A DNA stretch of 64,000 nt, taken from positions 51,770 to 115,769 of the forward strand of contig JABHAA010000052.1 in the NCBI GenBank assembly GCA_018674495.1. The letters are read 5' to 3'. Below are positions 7,003 through 15,879 of this stretch, piece after piece (within the stretch, counting starts at the first letter, position 1; each line of letters begins with the position of its first letter). The DNA comes from Rhodospirillaceae bacterium (lineage in GTDB: Bacteria; Pseudomonadota; Alphaproteobacteria; Rhodospirillales; UBA2165). The notes beneath the pieces are model-generated. The model saw nothing but the letters and a program-made list of their open reading frames with translations, searched no databases and had not been told where the DNA came from. The position numbers were made by a program, and so were the translations under genes.

Positions 7003-8072
7003 TTCACCGCCGCGGCCAGGTTGGCAATGATCTCTTCCATATCGGCGAGGGCCTCGGTCCGAGGGCCGACGGCGATGTGCGGGCTCAACACCACGTTTGG
7101 ATAGTCCTTTAAAGATTCCTCGCCGGTGAGCGGTTCTTGATACTGGACATCGAAGCCGGCGCCGCCCAGGCGCCCGGAATCCAGCGCTGCGATCAGCGCG
7201 TCCCGATCAACAATATGGGCGCGCGATGCGTTGATCAAAATGGCGCCGTCCTTCATGCGCGCAAATGCCGTAGCATCGACCATGCCGCGGGTGGCATCGT
7301 TCAGCGGCACATGGATGGACACGAAATCGGCACGCGCCAACATATCGTCGAAGGAGACATATTCGGCGTTCCATTCGGCTTCCACCTCGGGCGCCAATTG
7401 CCGTCGTTGGTGGTAAATAATTTGCATGCCCATGGCCTTTGCCCGGCTCGCCACCTCACGCCCGACCTCGCCGAGGCCAAAGGCGCCGAGGGTGGAGCCT
7501 TGCAGATTTTTGAGCCCCGTCACCCGCGCCCAGTTGCCGCCCGATATATGATCGGTGTCGAACATGGCCGGCTTATACCCAAGGGCTTCGAGGGACGCGA
7601 AATCCAAGGCGCCGTTGGTCTCGCAAATCTTGCGGCCCACCGCCAGCATCAGGGCTATGACATGTTCGCCGACGACGCCGTTGATGCGGCGGCGGAAGAC
7701 CGGCGTTTGCACGCCGGCGCGGGCGCAAGCCTCCAAATCGATATTGCGGGTATCCAGCCCGAAGTTCTGCACCACTTTTAATTTGAGTGCCAAGGCCAGC
7801 TCTTCGCTGCCGATCTCCAGCGCCTCGGTAACCACCGCGTCGGCGTCCGGCAATTGGGCGCGCAAGGCTTCCTGGTCGTGGGCCATACGCACTTCGGCGG
7901 GATAAAAGGCGCCGCAGGCGGATTGCACGCTGGCGATCCAGCCATTCACGTCGGCGACGTCGCAGATAAGATAATCGGCCAGCGCCGCCGCCCGTGCCGG
8001 CGCTACGTCCGGGTCGAGCAGGCATTGGATAAAGCGCAGGATTTTATCATCTTCGACAACGACGACCGGCAT
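6999..8072 (-). CDS. D-isomer-specific 2-hydroxyacid dehydrogenase family protein
   Basis: A 357-residue NAD(P)-dependent dehydrogenase. The Rossmann loop is GAFGLGEVGREVASRAKAMG. The catalytic trio is visible: Arg in LINASRAHIVDRDAL, Glu in the YQEPL region and His in VVLSPHIAVG. It should interconvert a 2-keto acid and a D-2-hydroxyacid; similar proteins are annotated as phosphoglycerate or hydroxypyruvate dehydrogenases. No ACT domain follows, so a SerA role is unlikely. I start it at the ATG at 8072 (MPVVVVEDDKILRF), with GAGGGA about 9 bases upstream. An in-frame start at 8138 would run towards the divergent gene and shows no family sequence. Confidence 0.85.
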   Translation of the reverse strand: MPVVVVEDDKILRFIQCLLDPDVAPARAAALADYLICDVADVNGWIASVQSACGAFYPAEVRMAHDQEALRAQLPDADAVVTEALEIGSEELALALKLKVVQNFGLDTRNIDLEACARAGVQTPVFRRRINGVVGEHVIALMLAVGRKICETNGALDFASLEALGYKPAMFDTDHISGGNWARVTGLKNLQGSTLGAFGLGEVGREVASRAKAMGMQIIYHQRRQLAPEVEAEWNAEYVSFDDMLARADFVSIHVPLNDATRGMVDATAFARMKDGAILINASRAHIVDRDALIAALDSGRLGGAGFDVQYQEPLTGEESLKDYPNVVLSPHIAVGPRTEALADMEEIIANLAAAVN

Positions 8073-8155
8073 GATTTCAAGTCCCTCAATGGCAATTGAA
8101 TTGGGCGGGATGGAAAGCGTAATCTCCAGGAGCCGCAATTCAAGGACAAACCATC

Positions 8156-8680
8156 ATGGCCCGAGTCAAACTGATCGATCCCGATAGCGATCCAGCCTAC
8201 GCCGAGCTGTCCGCGAATATTCGTGGGCAAAGGCGCGGCAGTTTTCTCAATATTTATAAAATTCTGCTGCAAAGCCCGGCCATGGCCGGCGCCTGGTTCG
8301 ATTTCAACAACGCCGTCCGCTGGCAGACCGGGCTGGATGGCCGCCTCCGCGAAATACTCATCATCCGTATTGGCCATCTGAACGGCTCCGCATACACGCT
8401 CCGCCAGCATACCGGCGCCCTGGCCGCGGCCGAGGGCTTAAGCCAGGAAGCGTGCGACGGCCTGAAGTCCTGGTGGGGCACGGATTATTTTTCACCCGCT
8501 GAGCGCGCCGCGCTGGCCTTCGCCGACGCCATGACCGAAGACATCAACGTCCCGGGCCCGGTGTTCGAGCCCTTGCGCGAATTTTTCGATGAGCCCCAAA
8601 TTGTCGAGCTAGCCGTGCTGATCGGCAGCTATAACATGCACACGCGGGTGTTCATGGCTTTGGAAGCGGACTTGGAATAG
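8156..8680 (+). CDS. Carboxymuconolactone decarboxylase/AhpD-like protein lacking the CxxC motif
   Basis: A 174-residue all-helical protein of the carboxymuconolactone decarboxylase/AhpD superfamily. It shows SPAMAGAWFDFNNAVRW, LREILIIRIGHLNGSAYTLR, a QHTGALAAAEGL segment and AERAALAFADAMTED. AhpD-type members use a CxxC pair just before the conserved histidine; here the corresponding NGSAYTLRQH has none. A thiol peroxidase role is therefore unlikely, and a lactone or carboxymuconolactone-like reaction, or a loss of catalysis, is possible. It diverges from the 2-hydroxyacid dehydrogenase and is convergent with pheA. Confidence 0.78.
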   Translation: MARVKLIDPDSDPAYAELSANIRGQRRGSFLNIYKILLQSPAMAGAWFDFNNAVRWQTGLDGRLREILIIRIGHLNGSAYTLRQHTGALAAAEGLSQEACDGLKSWWGTDYFSPAERAALAFADAMTEDINVPGPVFEPLREFFDEPQIVELAVLIGSYNMHTRVFMALEADLE

Positions 8681-8685
8681 GCGCG

Positions 8686-9543
8686 TCAGGTACCGTTCAT
8701 GGATTTCCGGAACGGGCTGGCTGGATAGACGCCAAGGATACGCACCTCGTGGGAATAGAAATTTAGCTCTTCCAGAGCGAAGGCCAGGCCGGTGTCTTCG
8801 GGGTGCCCGTCCACATCGGCGTAAAATTGCGCCGCAACAAAGCCGCCGCCGACCAGATAGCTTTCCAGCTTGGTAATATTGACGCCGTTGGTCGCGAAAC
8901 CGCCGAGAGCCTTATAAAGTGCCGCCGGCACGTTGCGTACCCGAAAGACGAAGCTAGTGATCAAATCACCGCTGCTGGGCTTGGCGTTCCGCTCGTCCGC
9001 CGACATCACCAGAAAGCGCGTTGTGTTGTGTTCCGCATCCTCGATATTGGCGCGCAAGCTGTCGAGGCCGTAAATCTCCCCGGCAAGCTCAGATGCGATG
9101 GCGGCGTGGGCCGGCTCGCCGCGCTCGGCGATATCGCGGGCGGCGGCGGCGGTATCTACATGCACTACCGCTTCCAGCCCCAATTCGTTGATCACGTCGC
9201 GGCATTGGTTGAGGGCATGCACGTGGCTGTGCACATGGGTCAGTGTGTCGATTTGGGTGCCCTTGACCGCCAGCAGATGATGCTCCACCCGCTGAAAATG
9301 TTCGCCGATGATATGTAGGCCGCTACCGGGCAACAGATGGTGGATATCGGCAACCCGTCCGGCCACCGAATTGTCGATGGGGATCAACGCCAGCGCCGCG
9401 GCGCCGCTCTCCACGGCGGCAAAGGTGTCTTCGAATGTATGGCAGGGCAGGGTTTCCATATCGGCGTGCACATGGCGGCAGGCGAGATCGGAATTGGCGC
9501 CGATCTCACCCTGAAAGGCGATACGTTGTTTCGTTTCAGCCAC
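8686..9543 (-). CDS. pheA: Prephenate dehydratase
   Basis: A 285-residue protein: catalytic domain (about 1-185) and C-terminal ACT domain (about 200-280). Visible motifs are IAFQGEIGANSD at the N-terminus, ALIPIDNSVAGRV and the catalytic NTTRFLVMS (Thr-Arg-Phe). It converts prephenate to phenylpyruvate in phenylalanine synthesis. No chorismate mutase domain is fused. The usual ACT motif ESRP reads ESYL, a change seen in alphaproteobacterial relatives, so phenylalanine feedback may differ from E. coli. It starts at GTG (9543) with AAGGA about 8 bases upstream. It stands alone on the minus strand. Confidence 0.93.
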   Translation of the reverse strand: MAETKQRIAFQGEIGANSDLACRHVHADMETLPCHTFEDTFAAVESGAAALALIPIDNSVAGRVADIHHLLPGSGLHIIGEHFQRVEHHLLAVKGTQIDTLTHVHSHVHALNQCRDVINELGLEAVVHVDTAAAARDIAERGEPAHAAIASELAGEIYGLDSLRANIEDAEHNTTRFLVMSADERNAKPSSGDLITSFVFRVRNVPAALYKALGGFATNGVNITKLESYLVGGGFVAAQFYADVDGHPEDTGLAFALEELNFYSHEVRILGVYPASPFRKSMNGT

Positions 9544-9617
9544 GGACTTTATCCTTAGGGAGGCAATAAATTCAGCCTCCTATACCCATATTACGCGGCG
9601 GCTGCCAACCCTGAAGC

Positions 9618-11312
9618 TTAGCGGGACACCACCACATTCAGGATCGCAAACTGGCCGCCTTTGACGGCGGCCAGTCCCCGCTCCAACGCGCCGTGCAATT
9701 CGGCGGGGTCTTCGACACGCTCGCCATGGCCATCGAACAGGGGCGCCAGTTCGGCATAGTCGGGACCGTTGATATGTACGCCGCGCAGATTGTCGTCGCT
9801 CACCGCGACGCCGTCCTCGTAATAGCGGGAGTAGCCGCCGCGCATGGCGCCGTAGCGCGAATTGTTAAAGACAATGATCAGGACAGGCAGGCCGGAATCC
9901 CGGGCCGCGCCCAGGCTTTGCACCACCGGGTTATAGAGAAAACCGCCGTCGCCCATAAGGGCTACCACCGGCCGGTCCGGGCTGGCCAGTTTGACTCCCA
10001 AGGACAGTCCAAGCCCCTGGCCCAAACCGCCGCGCCCGCCGTAATAGCTTTGCGCCTGGCTCCACGGCACGTGGTTGCGCACCATGCCCGAATGCAAAGT
10101 CACCTCGTCGATATAGATAGTATCGTCGGGCATGGTGTCGCCTATGGCGGCGCACAGCCACAACGGATCGATGGGTGATTTATCTTTCGTACCCTGGCGC
10201 TGGGCGTGGTTATTGGCAGCCATGGCTTCGTGGGCAGCGGTCAAGGCCGTGCGCCGGTCTTCCACGCCAGTGCCGCCGCCGCCCGTCGTCACCGCTTCGG
10301 TCAGCCGGGTCAGGTTCGAGGCCGCATCGCCCTCCAGATAGCTATCCGCCTGCAAGGCCTGATAGACCATATGGGATTGGTGCGGGTTTTCATCGATGGC
10401 CACCAGATGCGCATTTTTGGGCCGGTTGGCGGCCGGATACCAGGGTGCCCGGCAGCGCACCATCAGCACCAGATCGGCGTCGTCTTTGACGGCGCTCATA
10501 TCGGTGCCTTGATAGAGCGGATGGTTTTTCGGGAAATTGGCGCACACCGACGCCTCGCCATCATAGACCGGGATCGCCGCCGCTTCGGCCAGTCCGATCA
10601 AGGCGTTGAAGGTGGCGGCATCGCGGCCCCCATATTCCGATACGATCACCGGATTTTTGGCAGCGGCCAATGCCTCGGCGACGGCTTCGATGTCGGCGTC
10701 CGGGCTTATGGTTTTGGGCGCCGGCGGCACGGTGCGGCTAATCTCCGGCGGCGACCATTCGGCCAAAAGATGTTCCAACGGCACATTCAGGAAGGTCGGG
10801 CCTTTGGGCGGGCGGGCGGCCATTTCGCCGGCGCGGATGACCATTTCAAACAAGGTTTTGGGGCTGGTTGCCTGACAGGCGTATTTGACCACCGGCTCAA
10901 TCAGCCGGTGCGGGCCGCCGACGATGCTCAAATTGCGCGCCCATTGCTGGCCGGGCTCCAGATCCGGATCTTCGCCATAGGTAATGGACTCGCCGGACAG
11001 GACCAGCATCGGCACCTCCCAATGGCGGGCGCCCATGATGCCCATGGAGCCTTGCAGCAATCCGGCGCCGGCATGCAGGAGCACCGCTTGGCCGCGCCCG
11101 GTAATCAGGCTGTAACCGATGGCCATGTCGACGGCCAGGGTTTCGTGCCAGGTATCGATGAAGTTGGGACCATCCGCCTTGTCGTGGTCCTGGCGGGCCA
11201 TGGCTTCCCACACCGGCGCCCATTCGGAGCCGGGTGAAGATATAATGTGGTCGATGCCCAGTTTGCGAATGGCTTCGAGCACCGCATCGCCGCCGTCCAG
11301 GTAGTTTTTCAT
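9618..11312 (-). CDS. Thiamine pyrophosphate-dependent enzyme, acetolactate synthase/decarboxylase superfamily
   Basis: A 564-residue three-domain TPP enzyme. The N-terminal domain has the activating glutamate in DTWHETLAVDMAIGYS. The C-terminal domain has the TPP/Mg motif MGDGGFLYNPVVQ, closing with FNNSRYGAMRGG. It is closer to benzoylformate-decarboxylase/acetolactate-synthase-like proteins than to true IlvB, as no IlvN-type small subunit is nearby. The 2-keto-acid substrate is not identifiable. I start at the ATG at 11312 (MKNYLDGGDAVLEAIRKLG) with GGGAG upstream; a longer reading would overlap the Crp/Fnr gene. That regulator lies only 28 bases upstream on the same strand, so the two may be co-transcribed. 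Confidence 0.85.
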   Translation of the reverse strand: MKNYLDGGDAVLEAIRKLGIDHIISSPGSEWAPVWEAMARQDHDKADGPNFIDTWHETLAVDMAIGYSLITGRGQAVLLHAGAGLLQGSMGIMGARHWEVPMLVLSGESITYGEDPDLEPGQQWARNLSIVGGPHRLIEPVVKYACQATSPKTLFEMVIRAGEMAARPPKGPTFLNVPLEHLLAEWSPPEISRTVPPAPKTISPDADIEAVAEALAAAKNPVIVSEYGGRDAATFNALIGLAEAAAIPVYDGEASVCANFPKNHPLYQGTDMSAVKDDADLVLMVRCRAPWYPAANRPKNAHLVAIDENPHQSHMVYQALQADSYLEGDAASNLTRLTEAVTTGGGGTGVEDRRTALTAAHEAMAANNHAQRQGTKDKSPIDPLWLCAAIGDTMPDDTIYIDEVTLHSGMVRNHVPWSQAQSYYGGRGGLGQGLGLSLGVKLASPDRPVVALMGDGGFLYNPVVQSLGAARDSGLPVLIIVFNNSRYGAMRGGYSRYYEDGVAVSDDNLRGVHINGPDYAELAPLFDGHGERVEDPAELHGALERGLAAVKGGQFAILNVVVSR

Positions 11313-11340
11313 TGCTCCCGTTCCTTCCTGTCTAAATCCA

Positions 11341-12033
11341 TTATTCTTCGTCCCGATCGACCAGGTTTTGTAAGGCGTCGGGCTGATCGATGGTGACCCG
11401 CCCACGGCCCAAGGTGATCCAGCCCCGGCCGCGCCAATATTGCAGGTGCTTGTTGATGCTTTCCCGGCTGGTGCCCATTAACTGGCCCAGCTCGGCTTGC
11501 GATATCTGGATGCCGGTCAGCGTCGTTTCCTGATTAGCCTCGCCGTAATATTTGGCCAGGCTCAACAGCCGTTTGGCGAGCCTCGCGGGCAGATCGAGAA
11601 AGGCGGAATCTTCCAGCATCTCGCTGGTCTTGCGGATGCGGTCACAGACCATCTCCATCAAATGCTGGGTCAGGCGCGGCTCGGCCGCCATTAACCCTAA
11701 AAAATCGGAGCGTTGCACGCGCAAGAGCTGGCTTGGCGCCATGGCCGATGCGTCGGCGGTGCGCGGCTTGCCGTCCAGCAGCGCAATCTCGCCGAAAATA
11801 TCGCCGGGATCGATGATGTTGAGGATAATCTCCTTGCCGTCGGCGTCGCCTGACGAGATGCGGATGCGCCCGCCGAGGACGCCATAAAGGGCATCGCCTT
11901 CGTCGCCTTTGAGAAACAGGACCTGATTGCCGGCCAATTCGACCGTCGATCCGAGGGCGGCGATGCGCTCGATGACGTCCGGGTCCAGATTTCGAAACAG
12001 AAAATTGCGTGCCAAAAGCTCGCTAATTTCCAA
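11341..12033 (-). CDS. Crp/Fnr-family transcription regulator with a cyclic-nucleotide-type cassette
   Basis: A 230-residue regulator. The N-terminal cyclic-nucleotide-binding fold (about 10-130) has GDIFGEIALLDGKPRTADAS, in which the Glu and Arg-Thr pair correspond to the cAMP phosphate-binding cassette. A helix links to a C-terminal winged helix: ISQAELGQLMGTSRESINKH is the recognition region. There are no FNR-type N-terminal cysteines. A real cyclic nucleotide ligand is therefore plausible, and a cyclase is encoded about 10 kb away. It is upstream of the TPP-enzyme gene and probably co-transcribed with it; targets are unknown. Confidence 0.9.
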   Translation of the reverse strand: MEISELLARNFLFRNLDPDVIERIAALGSTVELAGNQVLFLKGDEGDALYGVLGGRIRISSGDADGKEIILNIIDPGDIFGEIALLDGKPRTADASAMAPSQLLRVQRSDFLGLMAAEPRLTQHLMEMVCDRIRKTSEMLEDSAFLDLPARLAKRLLSLAKYYGEANQETTLTGIQISQAELGQLMGTSRESINKHLQYWRGRGWITLGRGRVTIDQPDALQNLVDRDEE

Positions 12034-12250
12034 AACTTAACCCCCCCAAACCCAGGAAACACCGGATTTTTTAGAAAAATGAAGCCACCAATATGGTTAT
12101 GCAGCCGCCAATTTCATGCAAGCAGATTTTTTATGGAAGTGTGATCCGGTTAACAGAACTTTTGCACCTGTAGGCGTATAGTCTGAACCATAAGAGGTGA
12201 ACATGTTGGAGATACAAGGGGTATCCGACATATAAACAGGAGCTTCCGAG

Positions 12251-12427
12251 ATGCAGTTACAAACGACAGAAACCCAAAATTCATTTTGCGCCTTCATATC
12301 GACTTTGGCCGATTGGGCCGAAGGGCCGGTGGAGAAAATCCGTTACCGCAAGCTGCGTGCCGTTGATGGGCGCACGCTTAAAGATGTTGGTTTGAACCGC
12401 GCACAGGTTTTGATGCCCCCCAAATAA
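12251..12427 (+). CDS. Small DUF1127-like protein
   Basis: A 58-residue protein beginning MQLQTTETQNSFCAF and ending YRKLRAVDGRTLKDVGLNRA followed by QVLMPPK. The last part is the DUF1127 (YjiS-like) motif, basic residues followed by LxDxGLxR. Such short arginine-rich proteins are common in alphaproteobacteria, where some have been linked to RNA or phosphate metabolism; this one has no known function. An AGGAG site at 12238-12242 sits 8 bases before the ATG. A strong hairpin terminator follows the stop, making a self-contained small transcription unit. Confidence 0.75.
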   Translation: MQLQTTETQNSFCAFISTLADWAEGPVEKIRYRKLRAVDGRTLKDVGLNRAQVLMPPK

Positions 12428-12460
12428 ACCCCGCATCAACAATCCTTCGAATAATTCGAG

Positions 12461-12492
12461 AATGCCGCGCCTGGTGTCGGGCGCGGCATTTT
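12461..12492 (+). terminator. Rho-independent-type terminator after the DUF1127 gene
   Basis: AATGCCGCGCC (12461-12471) and GGCGCGGCATT (12480-12490) form a perfect 11-bp stem with an 8-base loop, running into a short T run (CATTTT). It ends the small DUF1127 unit before the cytochrome gene. Confidence 0.8.
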
Positions 12493-12607
12493 GGTGTTCG
12501 GGGCCTTTGAAATGATTGCAAAAATCCCCATTTATGCGAAAAGGGCGATGCCTTTGATTGGCGCGCCGGGTTATTCCTAATGGCAATCAACGCAAAGGAC
12601 CGGAAAC

Positions 12608-13141
12608 ATGTGGAGTTCGAACACTAATTATATCCTGGGCGGCATCGTTGTCGCCCTTTGGGTGATATTTGCCGCCAATTTCATCGGTGATCTCTTGATT
12701 CCGGTACAGGAGCCGCCCAAAGAGGCTCCGGTCGCTGCGGCTAAGGCGCCTGCGGCAAAAACCGAAGCGCAAGCGCCGGCGGCTCTATCATTGGCGCAAT
12801 TGCTGGCCCAGGCCAGCGCCGGCAAAGGCAAAAAAATCGCCAAGAAATGCGCTTCCTGCCACAGCTTCGACAAGGGCGGCAAAAACAAGATCGGGCCCAA
12901 TCTTTACGGCATGATCGGGCGGGACCGGGGTACTGTCGCCGGCTACCGCTATTCCAAGGCGATTAAGGAAATGGGCGGTCAATGGGGTTTTGATGATCTG
13001 GATAAATTCCTGGCCAAGCCGAAGGCCTTTATGGCGGGCACCAAAATGGCTTTTCCGGGCCTCAAAAAAGCTGCAGACCGGGCGGCCTTGATCCTTTATA
13101 TGCGCGGCCAGGCCGATCAGCCGGCAAACTTGCCCAACTGA
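12608..13141 (+). CDS. Membrane-anchored class I cytochrome c
   Basis: A 177-residue c-type cytochrome. Residues about 8-30 form one hydrophobic helix ([19 protein letters not shown]) that serves as uncleaved signal anchor. An Ala/Pro/Lys-rich linker (about 32-60) leads to a periplasmic domain with the haem site CASCH at 81-85 and the axial methionine probably Met147 in [10 protein letters not shown]. It resembles anchored cytochromes such as CycM/c552, which pass electrons from the bc1 complex to terminal oxidases. It lies 5 bases before hisN, on the same strand, and may share its transcript. Confidence 0.9.
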   Translation: MWSSNTNYILGGIVVALWVIFAANFIGDLLIPVQEPPKEAPVAAAKAPAAKTEAQAPAALSLAQLLAQASAGKGKKIAKKCASCHSFDKGGKNKIGPNLYGMIGRDRGTVAGYRYSKAIKEMGGQWGFDDLDKFLAKPKAFMAGTKMAFPGLKKAADRAALILYMRGQADQPANLPN

Positions 13142-13146
13142 GCCTT

Positions 13147-13932
13147 ATGACCGATCAAAGCATAGTTCCGGTGGAATGCGTTGCCCTCGCGAACGATTTG
13201 GCGGATTTGGCGCGGCCGATCATCAAAGCCCATTTCCGCACCGGCACGGCCATCAGCGATAAGGCCGACGCCAGCCCGGTAACCGCAGCCGACCGCGCTG
13301 CCGAAGTCGCGATGCGCACCGCCATTAACGAAGCGTTTCCTGATCACGGCATTCTTGGCGAGGAGTTCGGCCATGAAAATACCGATGCCGACTATGTCTG
13401 GGTGCTCGACCCCATCGACGGCACCAAGGCGTTTGTCACCGGCAAGCCCTTGTTCGGTACGCTAATTGCCTTGTGCCATCAGGGCCGGCCCATTCTAGGG
13501 CTTATCGATCAGGCCATTTTGGATGAACGCTGGCTCGGCGCGGTAGGCCGGCGGACCACCTTGAACGGCGCCGACATATCCACCCGCGCCGCGACCCTTA
13601 ACGACGCCTGGCTTTACGCCACTTCGCCGGACATGTTCGAAGGCGCCGATGCGGAGGCTTTTGCCCGGCTTGGCAAGGCGGTCAAGCACACTCTCTATGG
13701 CGCCGATTGTTACGCCTATGGCCTGCTGGCCGCCGGCCATACTGACATGGTATGCGAGGCCAGCCTCAAGCCTTACGATTATTGCGCCCATGTGCCGATT
13801 ATCGAAGGCGCCGGCGGATGTATGACCGATTGGTCCGGGGCGGCGCTTTCCATCGCCTCCGATGGCCGTGTATTGGCCGCCGGTGACGGCGCAACCCACG
13901 CCGCCGCATTGCGCATTCTGCAGGCATCATAA
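13147..13932 (+). CDS. hisN: Histidinol-phosphatase, inositol monophosphatase family
   Basis: A 261-residue Mg2+-dependent phosphatase. Motifs are ASPVTAADRAAEVAMR, FPDHGILGEEFG, the metal site WVLDPIDGTKAFVTG and YDYCAHVPIIEGAGG. The GILGEEFG and DPIDGTKAF forms are typical of the HisN branch, which dephosphorylates histidinol phosphate in histidine synthesis, rather than of true inositol monophosphatases. Other his genes are not in the window, as is usual for hisN. It lies directly after the cytochrome gene and 93 bases before yejA. Confidence 0.8.
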   Translation: MTDQSIVPVECVALANDLADLARPIIKAHFRTGTAISDKADASPVTAADRAAEVAMRTAINEAFPDHGILGEEFGHENTDADYVWVLDPIDGTKAFVTGKPLFGTLIALCHQGRPILGLIDQAILDERWLGAVGRRTTLNGADISTRAATLNDAWLYATSPDMFEGADAEAFARLGKAVKHTLYGADCYAYGLLAAGHTDMVCEASLKPYDYCAHVPIIEGAGGCMTDWSGAALSIASDGRVLAAGDGATHAAALRILQAS

Positions 13933-14025
13933 CGCCCAGTTGATTGGGCATTGATTGCGCGCCCCCCACGCCCGGATTATATCTATAGACGCCTAAGATA
14001 TCGCGTTTCGGGAAGGATATTGTTC

Positions 14026-15864
14026 ATGCGTTTGCTGGCCGCCCTTGTCGCCCTGTTGCCACTGGTCCTGGGATCGATACCGGCTCGTGCGCAGGCCCCG
14101 AAACCCGCGCACGGTATCGCCATGCACGGGACGCCCAAATACGGGCCCGATTTCAAACATTTCGATTACGTCAATCCGAACGCGCCCAAGGGCGGCGAAA
14201 TGCGGCTCAGCGCGCTACGCACCTTCAATAGCTTCAATCCCTATACCCTCAAGGGTGATCCGGTTGCCGGCATCAATCGCGTGTTCGAATCGCTGATGAT
14301 CGGCTCCGAGGATGAGGCGTTTTCCGAATATGGATTGCTGGCCGAAAGCATCCAGACGCCGGAAGACCGCTCTTGGGTTGCCTTCACTTTGCGAAAAGAA
14401 GCCCGCTGGCACGATGGCAAGCCGGTGACCGTGGAAGATGTGATCTGGTCACTGACCACGCTGCGCACCAAGGGCCAGCCCTTTTACCGCTTTTATTACC
14501 GGGACGTGGTGAAGGCGGAAAAGACCGGCCCGCGCAGCGTAAAATTTACGTTCAAGGATACCACCAACCGGGAGCTGCCATTGATCCTCGGCCAGCTCCC
14601 CGTTTTGCCCAAGCACTATTGGGCCAACCGCGATTTTGAAAAAACCCTGCTCGAAGCGCCCGTCGGCTCAGGTCCCTACCGCATTAAGTCGTTCGAGGCC
14701 GGGCGCTCCGTCACCTATGAGCGGGTGAAGGACTATTGGGGCGCCAATCTACCGGTCAACAAGGGCAAAAATAATCCCGACATCATTCGCTACGATTATT
14801 ACCGGGATGCCACCGTGGCCCTCGAAGCCTTCAAATCAGGGGATTACGATTTTCGCTTGGAAAACACCTCCAGGGTTTGGGCAACCGGGTATGATTCGCC
14901 GTCTTTCCGCAGGGGCCTCTATAAAACCGAAGAAATTCGCCACGAAAACTCCACCGGTATGCAGGGTTTTGTATTCAACACCCGCAAGGAATTGTTCAAA
15001 GACCCGAGGGTGCGCCAGGCCCTTTCCTTTGGCTTCGATTTCGAATGGACCAACAAGAACCTGTTCTATAGCCAATACTCGAGGACATCGAGTTTCTTTT
15101 CCAATTCGGAGCTGGCATCGAGCGGCCTGCCGACGGGCAAGGAGTTGGAAATCCTGAATAAATACAAAGGCCGGATCCCGGACGATGTGTTCGCCAAATC
15201 TTTTCAACCGCCCACCACTGATGGCACTGGGCGCCTCCGGCCCAATTTGCGCCAGGGCCGCAAACTCCTGCAAGAAGCCGGCTGGTTCATTAAGGACTTC
15301 AAGCTAGTAAACGCCAAGACGGGCAAACATTTTGCCTTTGAGATTCTTTTGATTTCACCGGCGTTCGAGCGTGTTGTCCTGCCCTTCAAGCGCAACTTGA
15401 AGCGCCTCGGCATCGACGTATCAGTGCGAACCGTCGATACCGCCCAATACCGCAAACGCACCGACGATTATGATTTTGACATGCTGGTTTCCGGTTGGGG
15501 CCAGTCGCTGTCGCCGGGCAACGAGCAGCAAAGCTATTGGGGATCGGCCGCCGGCAAACGGACGGGCAGCCGCAATCTGACTGGTATCAACAGCCCGGTC
15601 ATCGACGAAATGATCGAAGCCATCATCGCGGCGCCTGATCGCGGCGCCCTGGTTACCGCGACGCGGGCGCTGGACCGGGTTTTGCTGTGGGGTCACTATG
15701 TCATTCCCCACTGGCATATTCGAATTTTCCGCATCGCATTTTGGGATAAATTCGGGCGCGCCAAGATCACCCCCAAATATGGGCTGGGATTGGACGGCTG
15801 GTGGGTGGACCCGGTCAAGGCGCAGGCGCTGGCCGGCAAATTGACGTCGGCAAAGATAAATTAA
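14026..15864 (+). CDS. yejA: Periplasmic oligopeptide-binding protein of the YejABEF transporter
   Basis: A 612-residue family 5 solute-binding protein. A signal peptide (MRLLAALVALLPLVLGSIPA then RAQA) precedes HGIAMHGTPKYGPDFKHFDY and NAPKGGEMRLS, the typical YejA opening. Further in are HDGKPVTVEDVIWSL and SYWGSAAGKRTGSRN. It delivers peptides to the YejBE permease; in E. coli this system imports microcin C, and in several pathogens it affects peptide sensitivity. The ATG at 14026 has GGAAGG about 9 bases upstream. The frame extends to 13951 but only from 14026 does a signal peptide start. First gene of the yejABEF operon. Confidence 0.9.
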   Translation: MRLLAALVALLPLVLGSIPARAQAPKPAHGIAMHGTPKYGPDFKHFDYVNPNAPKGGEMRLSALRTFNSFNPYTLKGDPVAGINRVFESLMIGSEDEAFSEYGLLAESIQTPEDRSWVAFTLRKEARWHDGKPVTVEDVIWSLTTLRTKGQPFYRFYYRDVVKAEKTGPRSVKFTFKDTTNRELPLILGQLPVLPKHYWANRDFEKTLLEAPVGSGPYRIKSFEAGRSVTYERVKDYWGANLPVNKGKNNPDIIRYDYYRDATVALEAFKSGDYDFRLENTSRVWATGYDSPSFRRGLYKTEEIRHENSTGMQGFVFNTRKELFKDPRVRQALSFGFDFEWTNKNLFYSQYSRTSSFFSNSELASSGLPTGKELEILNKYKGRIPDDVFAKSFQPPTTDGTGRLRPNLRQGRKLLQEAGWFIKDFKLVNAKTGKHFAFEILLISPAFERVVLPFKRNLKRLGIDVSVRTVDTAQYRKRTDDYDFDMLVSGWGQSLSPGNEQQSYWGSAAGKRTGSRNLTGINSPVIDEMIEAIIAAPDRGALVTATRALDRVLLWGHYVIPHWHIRIFRIAFWDKFGRAKITPKYGLGLDGWWVDPVKAQALAGKLTSAKIN

Positions 15865-15879
15865 CGGATCGGCCTTAGC

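Noticed and set aside
10206..11237. A 343-codon open frame opposite the TPP-enzyme gene
   Set aside because: It is antisense to conserved TPP motifs and shows no signal or domain.
12281..12586. A 101-codon minus-strand frame across the DUF1127 gap
   Set aside because: It covers the terminator stem and has no ribosome site or motif. The plus-strand DUF1127 gene explains the region better.
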